From assembly GCA_027186245.1 (NCBI GenBank), contig CP114496.1:9760001-9824000 (forward strand): DNA of 64,000 bases. Direction: 5' to 3'. A program made the translations under genes and the position numbers. Shown here piece by piece: positions 1 through 10,942 of this stretch; position 1 is the first letter of the stretch, and the number at the start of each line of letters is the position of its first letter. The notes below the pieces were generated by a model that was given only the letters and a program-made list of their open reading frames with translations, did no database searches and had not been told where the DNA came from. This DNA is from Coriaria nepalensis (taxonomy: Eukaryota > Streptophyta > Magnoliopsida > Cucurbitales > Coriariaceae).

Positions 1-749
1 ACCTCGCCGGCCGGTTCATGAAAGATGTTCAGGTCGCAGAGGCTAGAGCCTTCTATGGATTCCAGATCGCAATCGAAAACATCCACTCCGAGATGTACAG
101 CTTGTTGCTTGAGACGTACATCAAAGATTCTGCCGAGAAGAACAGATTATTCCACGCAATCGACACCGTTCCTTGTGTGGCGAAGAAAGCAGAGTGGGCC
201 CTGCGATGGATCGACGGATCAGAAACGTTCGCGGAGCGGGTGGTCGCCTTCGCCTGCGTTGAGGGGATATTCTTCTCCGGAAGCTTCTGCGCCATATTTT
301 GGTTGAAAAAGCGCGGGTTGATGCCTGGCCTTACCTTCTCAAACGAGTTGATCTCGAGAGATGAAGGCCTACACTGCGATTTCGCTTGCTTGCTTTACTC
401 GATGCTGAGAACGAAACTGAGTGAGGAACGAGTCAGGGGAATTGTCCGTGACGCGGTGGACATAGAGAGGGAGTTCGTGTGCGAGGCGTTACCGTGCGCT
501 CTAGTAGGAATGAACGGTGATCTGATGAGTCAGTATATCGAGTTCGTGGCCGATAGGTTGTTGGTTGCGTTAGGATACGGAAAGATGTACAGCGCCAAGA
601 ACCCGTTTGATTGGATGGAGCTGATATCTTTGCAGGGGAAGACAAATTTTTTCGAGAAGCGGGTTGGTGAGTATCAGAAGGCTTCTGTGATGTCCAGCAT
701 CAATGCAAACGGTGGGACCCATGTGTTCAAGATGGATGAAGATTTTTGA
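1..749 (+). CDS. TSO2/RNR2: Ribonucleotide reductase small subunit, duplicate copy, 5' end outside window
   Basis: This is the C-terminal three quarters of a class I ribonucleotide reductase small (R2) subunit, which carries the diferric-tyrosyl radical cofactor for making dNTPs in S phase. Codons begin at base 3. The visible part corresponds to residues 82-329 of the complete copy at 9564-10553 and is predicted to be identical in protein sequence. It keeps the downstream metal ligands (the ENIHSEMY and [13 protein letters not shown] segments) and the acidic C-terminal tail ending in DEDF that docks on the large subunit. There is no intron. I see only three silent differences from the second copy. 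Whether the upstream part and promoter exist cannot be seen here. Confidence 0.93.
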   Translation, partial: LAGRFMKDVQVAEARAFYGFQIAIENIHSEMYSLLLETYIKDSAEKNRLFHAIDTVPCVAKKAEWALRWIDGSETFAERVVAFACVEGIFFSGSFCAIFWLKKRGLMPGLTFSNELISRDEGLHCDFACLLYSMLRTKLSEERVRGIVRDAVDIEREFVCEALPCALVGMNGDLMSQYIEFVADRLLVALGYGKMYSAKNPFDWMELISLQGKTNFFEKRVGEYQKASVMSSINANGGTHVFKMDEDF

Positions 750-1917
750 TGGTTGGATTCCTCGTCTGTTTATGATGTAATAATAATTCTAGTTCCTAAT
801 TCTTTTTTCTGTTCTATTACAGTAGTAATTACTGTTTGTGATATTATGAAGTTGAGTCTAGTTTTCACATTATTCTTCTCCCTTGTTTAAGTGTATTGTA
901 GTGTATGGTAGACAAGTCGACACAATCCAAAGAAGGCAACGACATGATTCCACCAATCAATCACCGTTATCCCTTTACCTAAAATACACCTCCATTGATC
1001 TGTACGTACAAATATTTTAACCTAGATATTTATTGTGTCATAAGATATTTTTTGTCTAAAACTAATTTTTAAATTCAGTTCTTAATCAGATTAAAGTTGG
1101 ATTAGGGATTTTAAGACTTAATCTGAGCCCAGCCTGACTTAAATGGGCTCGGGCCCGGACCAATATAAGCTAGGCTAGGTAGAGCCGGGTCGACTTAAAT
1201 TACTACTTTCAAATGAGCCCACAACATGGCGATGGATACATTAGAAGCAGTTGTTTATATTCTTTAAAGATGTATATTTAATATATATAATATAGTCTTT
1301 GAGATGTATAATATGTTAGAAGCGACCATTTATATTAACGGGTATCAATCAGAGCGTGTCAAATATGAAATCAATACATCCATACATGTACTTGACTTAT
1401 ATATATATTCCGGGATAATAAATAAGTTCCAGTTCATATAATATAAACTATATAAAATTGGAAATAATAAGAAATCATATCATATAATATGAATATTGGG
1501 AGAAATGATGAGATGGGTATTGGTTGTCATATGATATTGAAATGACAACGTGCCTGAACATCAACTAGTATGTAATATAATAGTACTTTCAATCTCGGAT
1601 CATATAATCTCAACTAGTTAGTTGTAGTTACATTTGGCCCATAAATGAAAGACTATATATATATTTATATTTATTTATATATAACAAAATTTGATTTTAA
1701 TTATTACCAAAAAAGTGATCTCCAACAACATAGAAATATCATGCACATGAAAAACGCTAACAATTATATTATGCCGCGACATATGACACTGCAATATATT
1801 AATAACATAACTCCCAAACAATATTCTTACTCCTGGACCATGTTGTATGTATGTATCAAACAGACATGTAGTTGAATCAATGCATGAATGTCTGCCCATT
1901 ACTCTGTCTAATGGCTT
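750..1917. other. RNR2 copy 1 3' flank and AT-rich intergenic DNA
   Basis: About 250 bases after the stop (to about 1001) match the 3' flank of the second RNR2 copy (10554-10802), with several substitutions and one single-base indel, so the duplication includes the 3'UTR. At about 1090-1205 there is a GC-rich patch with GGCTCGGGCCCGG and AGCCGGGTCGA motifs. It resembles common plant non-autonomous repeat ends and also the 31.67 kb repeat. The rest is AT-rich with no supported gene. Confidence 0.7.
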
Positions 1918-1918
1918 G

Positions 1919-1968
<50 letters not shown>

Positions 1969-1976
1969 AATATATG
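1918..1976 (+). promoter_or_regulatory. (CT)n(TA)n tract with TATA-like box, peroxidase 1 promoter
   Basis: A pure CT run is followed directly by a TA run that ends in TATATAAA, about 55-110 bases upstream of the peroxidase 1 start codon. This is the expected place for a plant pyrimidine patch and TATA box. The same arrangement occurs before peroxidases 2 and 3, so it is probably a shared core promoter that has expanded as a microsatellite. The promoter role is inferred. Confidence 0.55.
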
Positions 1977-2028
1977 CGGTCGGCATTGGACTTGTAGAGA
2001 AGAGATATCACTACAGAGCAAATTGAAA

Positions 2029-3400
2029 ATGACTACGTACTGGTGGAGGGCATTACTTGTTGCTACAATTTTGTTGTATTTGGGCACAGGGGAAGGCATT
2101 TTGGTGACGAATTTCTACAGCTCTACTTGTCGAAATGTAGAACAAATCGTAAGGCAAGCTGTACAGGAGAAGATAAACCAGACATTCGTCACTGTCCCGG
2201 CAACTCTTCGCCTTTTCTTCCATGACTGTTTTGTCGAGGGATGTGATGCTTCGGTCATGATTGCTAATGCAAATGGAGATGCAGACAAGGATGCACCGGA
2301 TAATATTTCTTTGGCCGGAGATGGGTTCGATACAGTTCTCCACGCTAAGAAGGCAGTTGAATCAGCCTGTCCGGGCGTCGTTTCTTGTGCTGACATCTTG
2401 GCCATTGCTGCAAGAGACGTCGTCTTTCTTGTAATCATGCATATCTTATAAAACCTGATAATGGTCACTCTTTACGTAGGCTAATTATCTCATAATGAAA
2501 CATGATAACTTTAGATGTTTATTTGGTCCCATGCATGCATTAGTGACCATCTATGAAGCACCGATATTTTAAAATGGGTTATGTATCCGTATACTATATT
2601 TACCCGATACGCATTTGATATGTCACGTGACATATAAAAAAAAAATTTTAACTTGACATCTGTCATTTATACTTCTACTACGTTACAAGTATGTTGCCCT
2701 TGTTTGCTATCTCAGTTCTTCTATGTTATTTTATGTTACCCTTATTATTTGGCTGTAACAATACTCTTATCATTTAGATTGTTATGTGTATTGATGCATT
2801 GGAAATTATTTTTTGACGTGATAGGCTGGAGGACCAAGTTTCAGCGTAGAATTAGGCCGCCTTGATGGTCTAGTGTCATCCGCCTCTCGGGTTGCCGGTA
2901 AACTGCCCGGTCCATCCTTCAACCTGACCCAGCTCAACGCCCTGTTCGCTAAAAACAACCTCACCCAAACCGACATGATAGCCCTCTCGGGTGCCCACAC
3001 CGTGGGATTTTCGCACTGCAACCGCTTTGCAAACCGTCTCTATAACTTTTCTTCTTCCTCTTCGGTCGATCCGTTCCTCGACAAAAACTACGCACAACAA
3101 CTAATGCAAGCTTGCCCTCACAATGTGGACCCTAGAATTGCTATTAACATGGATCCAGGGACCCCACAGAAATTTGATAACGTTTTTTACCAGAATCTTG
3201 TCAATCATAAGGGCTTGTTTACTTCTGATGAAGTGCTTTTCATGGAAGCTGCTTCTAAGTCAACTGTTAATGAGTATGCTAATAGTGAGAAGCACTTTAA
3301 CAGCGCGTTTGCGTTGGCGATGATAAAGCTTGGGAGGACTGGTGTCAAAAGTGGTAAGTTAGGAGAGATAAGAAAAGACTGCTCAACATTCAATCCTTAA
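2029..3400 (+). CDS. Class III secretory peroxidase 1 (two exons)
   Basis: This is a secreted heme peroxidase (EC 1.11.1.7) of the plant class III family, which oxidises phenolics with H2O2 in the wall or apoplast. Exons are 2029-2430 and 2825-3400 (GT-AG), giving 325 residues, normal for the family. A hydrophobic N-terminal signal of about 23 residues is followed by the mature start. The distal heme motif RLFFHDCF has Arg61 and His65, and the proximal motif [11 protein letters not shown] has His192. Cysteines expected for the disulfides (34, 67, 72 and later) are present. The first Met in frame is at 2029. Its two paralogs have an intron after the DCFV-Gln codon. Here the same site is coding sequence ([10 protein letters not shown]), so that intron is missing. 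The closest family members known to me are of the PRX16/45/73 type. It looks intact. Confidence 0.93.
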
Positions 3401-5129
3401 TTTGTTTGTAATTCTAATGAAACTATTATTCATGATGTATTATTCATAATGGTTGGGACATGTTTGCTCTACCGATAGTTATATCAAAGGTGGAGTGATT
3501 AATGACATTTATTTATTGAAAAAAAAAAAAAGAAAAAAAAAAAGAATTGGTGCATGTTACAAATTCCACGTGTAATAATGTACGGGTATTTATCGCTAAT
3601 TACATATTCCAAACGTGAAATGAAGTGATCTAAACGTGATTACTTAATTAGAGAGTCTTGATTAATGATTGCAACGTTGTGTCAATAATTTGATTACAAA
3701 GTCAAACACTGAGTTAGTACACATATACGTATATTCACAAAAGACATGGATATTTATAAATTAAGAAAGACAAGTCAAATACCGATTGATATGTTGATTT
3801 CACAGGAAGCCACTTTATTCTAACCATTATGATTACGTAATAATTCAAACTTAAATTAAAATATTATAATATAACTAAAATTCTTATTATAAAGAATAAA
3901 TCACAAACTAACTTGAAAGCTTCTTACTCAAAAAAAAAAAAAAGAGAGAATATTTTACTTGATTAAGATCGTATATATTAAAACTAAGTTATCCCAAAAC
4001 ATAGTTAGAAATTATATAAGATAACATTTTGTAACTATGTTTTGGGAGTTAGGTATTCAAGATCATCTCAACTTATGAGAAATGGAATGAAGATGTTAAT
4101 GAGATGATTAGATGTTTCAACAATATTAACTATAGAGATTGATGAATAAATGGAAGAAATGACCCTTTCTTATAAATAGCAAAATATGCACATTTATTAA
4201 TTAGAATATGTAACTATGTCTAGGCAAAGAAGAAATCAAGGGTTTCGGAGTTGTACTAAGACTCGTATAAATTCGATAACACTATTAGTTGCCTTATGAT
4301 TTATTATACCAACTCTAATGTATTGGACGTAGCTGATAGATTTCAGGATAATACACAAGATTTAACCAAAATTTAGTATCAGTCGCAACATAGATTACTT
4401 GTTAATTTATTGGTGATTGCATAATCATCAAACTTAACTCCCTTTAGCCAACTATGTTAGAGGAAAGTAAGGTGTATAGGAATTCGACGATAATCGAGAA
4501 GAGAAACATTGTAGTTTTGAGATTTTGAGGATAGAGTTCTTAATTTTAAGAGCATATTATTTTTAAAATTTTTAAGAAATTACAGATAAATTTATACTAT
4601 TAGTAGAATATTTCATATAGTAATCATTAACAGGTTACAATAGAAATGACTATGTGAGAAGTCCTATATAATGCAAACGTAAAATCTACTTATACAAAAC
4701 TAATAGGCAAGATGAATTATATACATATATATATATAGTTAACATGATCGTATATGATGAGATGGATATTAGTTGTCGCGTTACGATCTTGAACAACAAT
4801 TTGTACGACAGTGAATAATTTATGATTATCAGTAGTCACCTTCTATGATAAGCTTGTCGGCACTTGATCCATTTTGAGTTTTCTATTATAATTAAGTGAA
4901 ATATTCATTAAAATTTTTATTATAATCTTAAATTTAAAAAAAAAAAAATGATATGTTTGTTTTGGATTTATTGCGTTCAATGGTAGCTAGGTCAAATAAT
5001 CGACAATTAGCAAGGACAGCCTCTAACTTTAACTCAAAAATTGCGGGCCATGTACATTGTATACTTGGATTAACCAGGTCATCTTATATGTCAAATTAAA
5101 TGAAATAACATGTTGTTCATAAACTACTC
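3401..5129. other. Intergenic, AT-rich
   Basis: This is the peroxidase 1 3' flank followed by AT-rich sequence with A-runs near 3520-3543 and 3930-3945 and 4930-4949. I see no ORF with family features, no repeat structure with clear ends and no RNA gene. Confidence 0.6.
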
Positions 5130-5130
5130 T

Positions 5131-5172
<42 letters not shown>

Positions 5173-5174
5173 AA
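5130..5174 (+). promoter_or_regulatory. (CT)n(TA)n tract with TATA-like box, peroxidase 2 promoter
   Basis: A CT run passes into a TA run ending TATATAAA about 60 bases upstream of the peroxidase 2 start. It is equivalent in position and composition to the tract before peroxidase 1. The core promoter function is inferred from position. Confidence 0.55.
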
Positions 5175-5234
5175 CTCAAGATCAACATTGAACTTTGTGA
5201 CCGATAGGAAGATCAAGGACTTGGAATCTAAGAA

Positions 5235-6525
5235 ATGGGTGCAATGTTGAGGATGCTAGCTTTTGTAACAATGTTTCTGTATTTGGGAAGGGGAGAGGGC
5301 AAGTTGATGATCAATTTTTACAACTCAACCTGTCCAAACGTGGAACAAATAGTGAGGCAGGCTGTTCAAGCCAAGATAAACCAGACGTTTGTCACGATCC
5401 CAGCAACTCTCCGCCTTTTCTTCCACGATTGTTTTGTCCAGGTACACTACTCGATCGTTAGAATTCATTTAATCTTCAGTATATAATTAATGTTTGGTAG
5501 GTGTATGAATGTAGGGTTGTGATGCTTCAGTGATGATTGCAAGTGCAAATGGAGATGCAGAAAAAGATGCACCTGATAATCTTTCCTTAGCAGGAGATGG
5601 ATTTGACACAGTTATCAAAGCTAAGCAAGCAGTGGAATCAGCTTGCCCTAGCATTGTCTCTTGCGCTGATATCTTGACAATTGCTGCTAGGGATGTTGTG
5701 CTCTTGGTAATTAATTCTTAATCAACCACACATAAATATATATATATATATTGCTAAGGAAAATTACAATTATTGCTTCTAAAACAGTTTTTTGGCAAAA
5801 AGTTGTGAACACTCTTACTAATGACGTACCATAGAGTTTAGTTGCATGCATGGTTCGACCTTAGCCAACATATGAATTACAGTACTACAAAAGTAAATTA
5901 GAACTTATACTTTGCTTAGGTTTTAGATATTTTGTTTGACATGATATAGGCTGGAGGCCCGAATTTCACCGTGGAATTGGGCCGTCTGGACGGGCTAATC
6001 TCGAATGCATCTTCGGTCTCTGGAAATCTACCTGGACCAGCCTTCAACCTCACTCAACTTAACGCCATCTTCGCCAGAAACAACCTCACCCAAACAGACA
6101 TGATAGCCCTCTCTGGGGCCCATACCCTCGGATTCTCTCATTGCAGTCGCTTTTCAAACCGCCTTTATAACTTCTCTGATTCCGCTTCCGTCGATCCCTC
6201 TCTGGATCCAAATTATGCTCAACAACTTATGCAAGCTTGCCCTCAAGATGTGGACCCCAGAATCGCCATTAACATGGACCCTTTGACCCCACGGAGATTC
6301 GACAACGTATATTACCAGAATTTGGTCAACAAAATGGGGTTGTTTACTTCCGATGAAGTGCTTTTCACAGAAGCTGGTTCTCAGCCAACTGTGGTTGATT
6401 TTGCTAATAGTAAGAAGCACTTTAATTCCGCGTTTACGACGGCGATGAAGAAGCTTGGAAGGACTGGTGTTAAGACTGGTAGTTTGGGTGAGATAAGGTT
6501 AGACTGCACGGCCTTTAACTCATGA
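5235..6525 (+). CDS. Class III secretory peroxidase 2 (three exons)
   Basis: A secreted heme peroxidase and tandem paralog of the gene at 2029. Exons are 5235-5441, 5515-5706 and 5950-6525, all with GT-AG borders and phase 0 joins, giving 324 residues. It has a signal peptide of about 22 residues, distal motif RLFFHDCFV (His64), the SCADIL segment, and proximal motif [11 protein letters not shown] (His191). The intron after the DCFVQ codon is only 73 bases and is the ancestral intron missing from peroxidase 1. Frame, length and catalytic residues all look intact. It probably has the same apoplastic H2O2-dependent oxidation role. The physiological substrate cannot be read from sequence. Confidence 0.95.
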
Positions 6526-7540
6526 TGATTTTAAGATGAAGATCTTTATTTGTTTGTAACAATTTAAAGGGTTATAATAAGTATCGGTCTTTGTTTCATT
6601 TACCTTTTGTGTGTGAATCTAGTGTTATGACGAGTAACGTATGATTGACGCAAAAAAATCTAAGTGGACCACAAAGGGTTGCCCTTGTCACTAAGAAATG
6701 AAAGTCTACTTATAGATGATCATGATCCTTTCTGTAAATCCTACATACATGCCTACATACACAAAATCCATTAACTTCTTGTGCATGCTGGTATCTCTAT
6801 TTTAGAGGATACGATATTCCTGAGAGTTCGAGATTTTTTTCCCAGTACTCTTCTCTACATACATTCATTTTATAATAAGGAATGTCGTTGAGAAATGACA
6901 AGTGTACTGATTTTTCTGAGTGAGGTTATAACTAGAGAAGTATTATTGCAATCAACATGCAAGCATGTTATATATATGTTATATTCGAATATCCACTAAT
7001 AAAAAAACTATATATTATAAATGCATTTCCGATGAGGTGAGGACATTGAAGATTCTGGTACACATACATTCTTACAAACATAGTTGTTAGGAAACGATGC
7101 CCATGTCATCCCCGGTCTGATAATGAGCCGGAAATTCAAACCGATGATCATAAGGTGGATTTATGGTCCCCCCCTCAGTAATAATTAAGTCACATAGGGA
7201 TATCAAATTTCAAATGGAATTTGTTAAAATTTATAAAAATTAAAGAGCATAGACAAAAAAGGTTTGTGTCAATGACATAACCAACATGTCATGGCATTGA
7301 AAGTGTTTTTGGAGCTTAATCCAGCTGAGGATTCAGAATTCTCATTTGACATGGGACATATTATATGATAATATTTTGTGGGTCCATAATAATTAAATAA
7401 ATATCTAATATGAAACCAATTATTGTTATATTTTTAATGTCTTTTTTATTACACTACTTGACATTGACTAATGACTAATTACTTAAAAAAACATTACCCA
7501 TTTTGAATTGCATCATGCAGATTAATTACTTTATGTCTTT
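6526..7540. other. Intergenic, AT-rich
   Basis: The peroxidase 2 3' flank, then AT-rich DNA. A patch at about 7080-7400 is richer in GC (GATGCCCATGTCATCCCCGG) and may be a fragment of an LTR or other repeat, but I see no matching partner in the window. No gene is supported. Confidence 0.5.
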
Positions 7541-7560
7541 CTCTCTCTCTCTCTATATAA
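7541..7560 (+). promoter_or_regulatory. Short CT run plus TATATAAG, peroxidase 3 promoter
   Basis: A short CT repeat directly abuts TATATAAG about 55 bases upstream of the peroxidase 3 start codon. It is the unexpanded counterpart of the tracts before peroxidases 1 and 2. Confidence 0.5.
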
Positions 7561-7611
7561 GACTGAGGTAGAGGAGATAAGAGTAAGAGAAGTGCAATAG
7601 AACAAGTATTA

Positions 7612-8686
7612 ATGGAAGGTGTCAAGATGTTGAGAAATATTGTTCTCGTAATAGTAGTAACTCTTAGTGTAATAAGGAGAGGCGAAGGGCAGCTAAGAGC
7701 AAATTTCTATGGCACAAGTTGTTTGAATGTTGAACAGATAGTTAATCAAGTCGTCCGAACAAAGCTTAGTGAGACGATCATCACGATCCCAGTCACTTTG
7801 CGTCTGTTTTTTCATGACTGTTTTGTTTAGGTATGAATATACATTCATTAAGAAACTTATTAGTCTCACTAGTCAGTAATTAAGTAATTGGCTCATGAAC
7901 GATTTAAGTCATTAACATTTTATTGGATGGCAGGGATGTGATGGCTCGATCTTGATCGCATCACCCAATCAAGACGCTGAGAAGGATGCACCAGATAATC
8001 TTTCCTTAGCCGGAGACGGTTTTGACACTGTCATAAGGGCTAAGACTGCAGTTGAAGCCGCCTGCCCACGAGTGGTCTCATGTGCCGATATCTTGCCTAT
8101 CGCTGCTCGAGATGTTGTCGTTCTAGTAAGCCAATTAGTAAGCCAAGTTTCAGTTTGGAATTGGGTAGACGTGACGGAAGAATTTCTCGAGCATCTCAGG
8201 TAGCCGGAAACCTGCCCGAACCAACCTTTGACCTAAACACGCTTACAACACTCTTTGCTCGAAACAATCTTACACAAACCGATTTGATTGCGCTCTCTGG
8301 AGCACATACAATAGGAGCTTCCCACTGTAATCGCTTTACAAACCGGTTATCTCCATTAGACCCTTCTATAGACCGGAATTATGCTCAACAATTGATTCAA
8401 GAATGCCCTCAGAATGTAGATCCTAGTATTGTTGTTCAAATGGATCCTATAGGTTCCCACTTTTGACAATGTTTACTATCAAAATCTTGTGAGTGGAAAG
8501 GGCTTGTTCACTTCGGATCAGGTTCTGTTTACCAATGCTGGGACTAGGCCTACTGTGAATAATTTTGCACAAAATTGGGGTCCTTTTAGTAGTGCTTTCG
8601 CAGCAGCAATGAAGAACCTTGGGCGGGTTGGAGTTAAGACAGGTAGATCGGGTGAGATTCGTAGAGACTGCACAGCTTTTAATTGA
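7612..8686 (+). pseudogene. Class III peroxidase 3, disrupted
   Basis: Third member of the peroxidase array. Exon 1 (7612-7830) codes for a signal peptide and the RLFFHDCFV distal heme motif. The Gln codon that ends exon 1 in paralog 2 is TAG here, directly before the GT donor. Exon 2 (from about 7935) continues in frame to the SCADIL-IAARDV segment. The second intron is almost gone: about 28 bases (two copies of a GTAAGCCA-like string) stand where 240-390 bases occur in the paralogs, and they break the frame. The proximal SGAHTIGASHC motif follows. A further frameshift lies near 8450-8466 (MDP then a stop), after which the normal C-terminus resumes and ends at 8686. With at least three lesions it cannot encode a normal peroxidase. 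Confidence 0.88.
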
Positions 8687-9460
8687 TCATGAGGTTTGAT
8701 CATTGATGTTATGTATAAAACATCATCTGAAGAAAGAGAAGAAATCTGTGTAGCGGTGCTTGTAGATTGGTTTGATTTCGTTTTTCAGTATGTTCTGTAC
8801 ATGTTCTTCTCAATATTGTGATATACAGTTTATAGACAATCAAGTTGTAACTCCATTTTGTTGCAAATGTTGTCCTATATGAAAATGGATTTTGCTACCA
8901 GCACAGAGCACCCGAAAACAAACAATTTTAGGAAGTATCAGATGAAGTCTCTAAAACAGAGTCATTGGATCTTTCTTCCCGGTTTCGAAAAACCAAGTTG
9001 ATCATAAACAGTGATAAAGATTAGACATAACCCACATTTTATTCACTTTTTTTCGATTGATGTCAATTTCACATCAATTAAATATCCAAATATGAATTGA
9101 AAAAAAAAATAAAAAAAATAAAAAGTTATAACATCTAACATTTTGACGGAGAATTTTGCCGCGGTTCCAAAATAAAATATAAAAGTCCGCTTACAAGCTT
9201 CCCTCCTCGCAAGCGTTTGAATCTGATTTCCCAATTTAACCCTTAACTTATCCCTCAATTTACATGTCATCGGAGTACCGAAACTATCCCTAATCTAATA
9301 ACAGCAATTTCAGACCACTTGTATTTGAAATCCCCATATTACCCTCCCCCCTAAAAGTTCTTTCTCCCGCAAGCTTCTCTCAAAATATTTTCAAATCACC
9401 CGTTCCAATTAGATTTCCCCCATTTCAAACAAAATCAAAATCCCTCTTCTCTTCCAATTC
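8687..9460. other. Peroxidase 3 3' flank and RNR2 upstream region
   Basis: AT-rich sequence without a supported ORF. The second half is the likely upstream promoter of the RNR2 gene at 9564. It contains one site fitting the E2F consensus, described separately. Confidence 0.6.
9155..9162 (+). promoter_or_regulatory. Candidate E2F site upstream of RNR2
   Basis: TTTGCCGC fits the plant E2F consensus TTTSSCGC and lies about 400 bases upstream of the RNR2 start. Plant R2 genes are known S-phase genes controlled through E2F sites. A single 8-base match can arise by chance, so this is only a candidate. Confidence 0.35.
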
Positions 9461-9467
9461 GCCTCAC

Positions 9468-9475
9468 TATATAAA
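9468..9475 (+). promoter_or_regulatory. TATA box of RNR2
   Basis: TATATAAA lies 96 bases upstream of the RNR2 ATG, in an otherwise C/T-rich leader. Confidence 0.6.
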
Positions 9476-9511
9476 GCCCTACCTCTTCTCCCTCCAACAT
9501 CCACAAGTTCA

Positions 9512-9520
9512 AAACCCTAA
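9512..9520 (+). promoter_or_regulatory. Telo-box in RNR2 leader
   Basis: AAACCCTAA, the plant telo-box found in 5' regions of many genes active in dividing cells, lies between the TATA box and the start codon. Its role here is inferred. Confidence 0.4.
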
Positions 9521-9563
9521 ATCTTCAATTCACTTCTTAATTCGATTCATTTCTTCTCTCAAG

Positions 9564-10553
9564 ATGCCTGCCATTCCAGAGGAACCATTGCTCGCATCGA
9601 ATCCAGATCGGTTCTGTATGTTTCCAATTGAATATCCAGAAATCTGGGAGATGTACAAGAAAGCCATGGCATCGTTCTGGACCGCTGAAGAAGTAGACCT
9701 CTCAGGGGACATTCGTCACTGGGAATCCCTTACTGATGGTGAAAGGCACTTCATCTCGCACGTCCTTGCTTTCTTCGCCGCCTCAGACGGCATAGTTTTG
9801 GAAAACCTAGCCGGCCGGTTCATGAAAGATGTTCAGGTCGCAGAGGCTAGAGCCTTCTATGGATTCCAGATCGCAATCGAAAACATCCACTCCGAGATGT
9901 ACAGCTTGTTGCTTGAGACGTACATCAAAGATTCTGCCGAGAAGAACAGATTATTCCACGCAATAGACACCGTTCCTTGTGTGGCGAAGAAAGCAGAGTG
10001 GGCCCTGCGATGGATCGACGGATCAGAAACGTTCGCGGAGCGGGTGGTCGCCTTCGCCTGCGTTGAGGGGATATTCTTCTCCGGAAGCTTCTGCGCCATA
10101 TTTTGGTTGAAAAAGCGCGGGTTGATGCCTGGCCTTACCTTCTCAAACGAGTTGATCTCGAGAGATGAAGGCCTACACTGCGATTTCGCTTGCTTGCTTT
10201 ACTCGATGCTGAGAACGAAACTGAGTGAGGAACGAGTCAGGGGAATTGTCCGTGACGCGGTGGACATAGAGAGGGAGTTCGTGTGCGAGGCGTTACCGTG
10301 CGCTCTAGTAGGAATGAACGGTGATCTGATGAGTCAATATATCGAGTTCGTGGCCGATAGGTTGTTGGTTGCGTTAGGATACGGAAAGATGTACAGCGCC
10401 AAGAACCCGTTTGATTGGATGGAGCTGATATCTTTGCAGGGGAAGACAAATTTTTTCGAGAAGCGGGTTGGTGAGTATCAGAAGGCTTCTGTGATGTCCA
10501 GCATCAATGCAAACGGTGGGACCCATGTGTTCAAGATGGATGAAGATTTTTGA
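9564..10553 (+). CDS. TSO2: Ribonucleotide reductase small subunit R2, complete
   Basis: This is the complete class I R2 subunit of ribonucleoside-diphosphate reductase (EC 1.17.4.1), 329 residues and intronless. It supplies the diiron-tyrosyl radical that the large subunit uses to reduce NDPs to dNDPs. Diiron ligands expected by family are Asp75 (AASDG), Glu106 and His109 (ENIHSEMY), Glu168 (ACVEG), Glu202 and His205 (RDEGLHCD). The radical Tyr is Tyr113 in the EMYS context. The C-terminal tail ends in DEDF, the R1-docking peptide. A TATA box, a telo-box and a candidate E2F site lie upstream. The neighbouring DUF3339, YSL6 and TCP20 genes match the order around Arabidopsis TSO2 as I recall it, so I prefer TSO2 to the other R2 paralogs. 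A nearly identical copy ends at 749. Confidence 0.96.
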   Translation: MPAIPEEPLLASNPDRFCMFPIEYPEIWEMYKKAMASFWTAEEVDLSGDIRHWESLTDGERHFISHVLAFFAASDGIVLENLAGRFMKDVQVAEARAFYGFQIAIENIHSEMYSLLLETYIKDSAEKNRLFHAIDTVPCVAKKAEWALRWIDGSETFAERVVAFACVEGIFFSGSFCAIFWLKKRGLMPGLTFSNELISRDEGLHCDFACLLYSMLRTKLSEERVRGIVRDAVDIEREFVCEALPCALVGMNGDLMSQYIEFVADRLLVALGYGKMYSAKNPFDWMELISLQGKTNFFEKRVGEYQKASVMSSINANGGTHVFKMDEDF

Positions 10554-10942
10554 TGGTTGGATTCCTCGTCTGTTTATGATGTAATAATAATTCTAGTTCC
10601 TAATTCTTTTTCCTGTTCTATTACAGTAGTAATTACTGTTTGTGATATTAAGAAGTTGAGTGTAGTTTTCACATTATTCTTCTCCCTTGTTAAGTGTATT
10701 GTAGTGTATGGTAGACAAGTCGACACGATCCAAAGAAGGCAACGACATGATTCCACCAATCAATCACCATTATCCCTTTACCTAAAATACACCTCCATTG
10801 ATGTATTGATGAGAACGTTTCACAAATATGGCTAAATTTCCCATTTCCATATATTCTTTATGCCTCACCTTTAAGAACATTACTATGCAACACCGAGGAA
10901 ACATCTTTCCATAACGAATCGCAAGTATATTACAGTTACCTT
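10554..10942. other. RNR2 3' flank
   Basis: The 3'UTR and flank of RNR2. Its first 250 bases are shared with the flank of the first copy (750 to about 1001). After about 10802 the two copies have no evident similarity, so this marks the right-hand duplication boundary. Confidence 0.65.

Noticed and set aside
433..645. Minus-strand 70-residue frame inside RNR2 copy 1, repeated in copy 2
   Set aside because: Preserved only because the sense gene is preserved. No independent evidence.
2023..2028. Peroxidase 1 start two codons upstream
   Set aside because: Position 2023 is TTG, not ATG. The first ATG is at 2029 and leads directly into the signal peptide.
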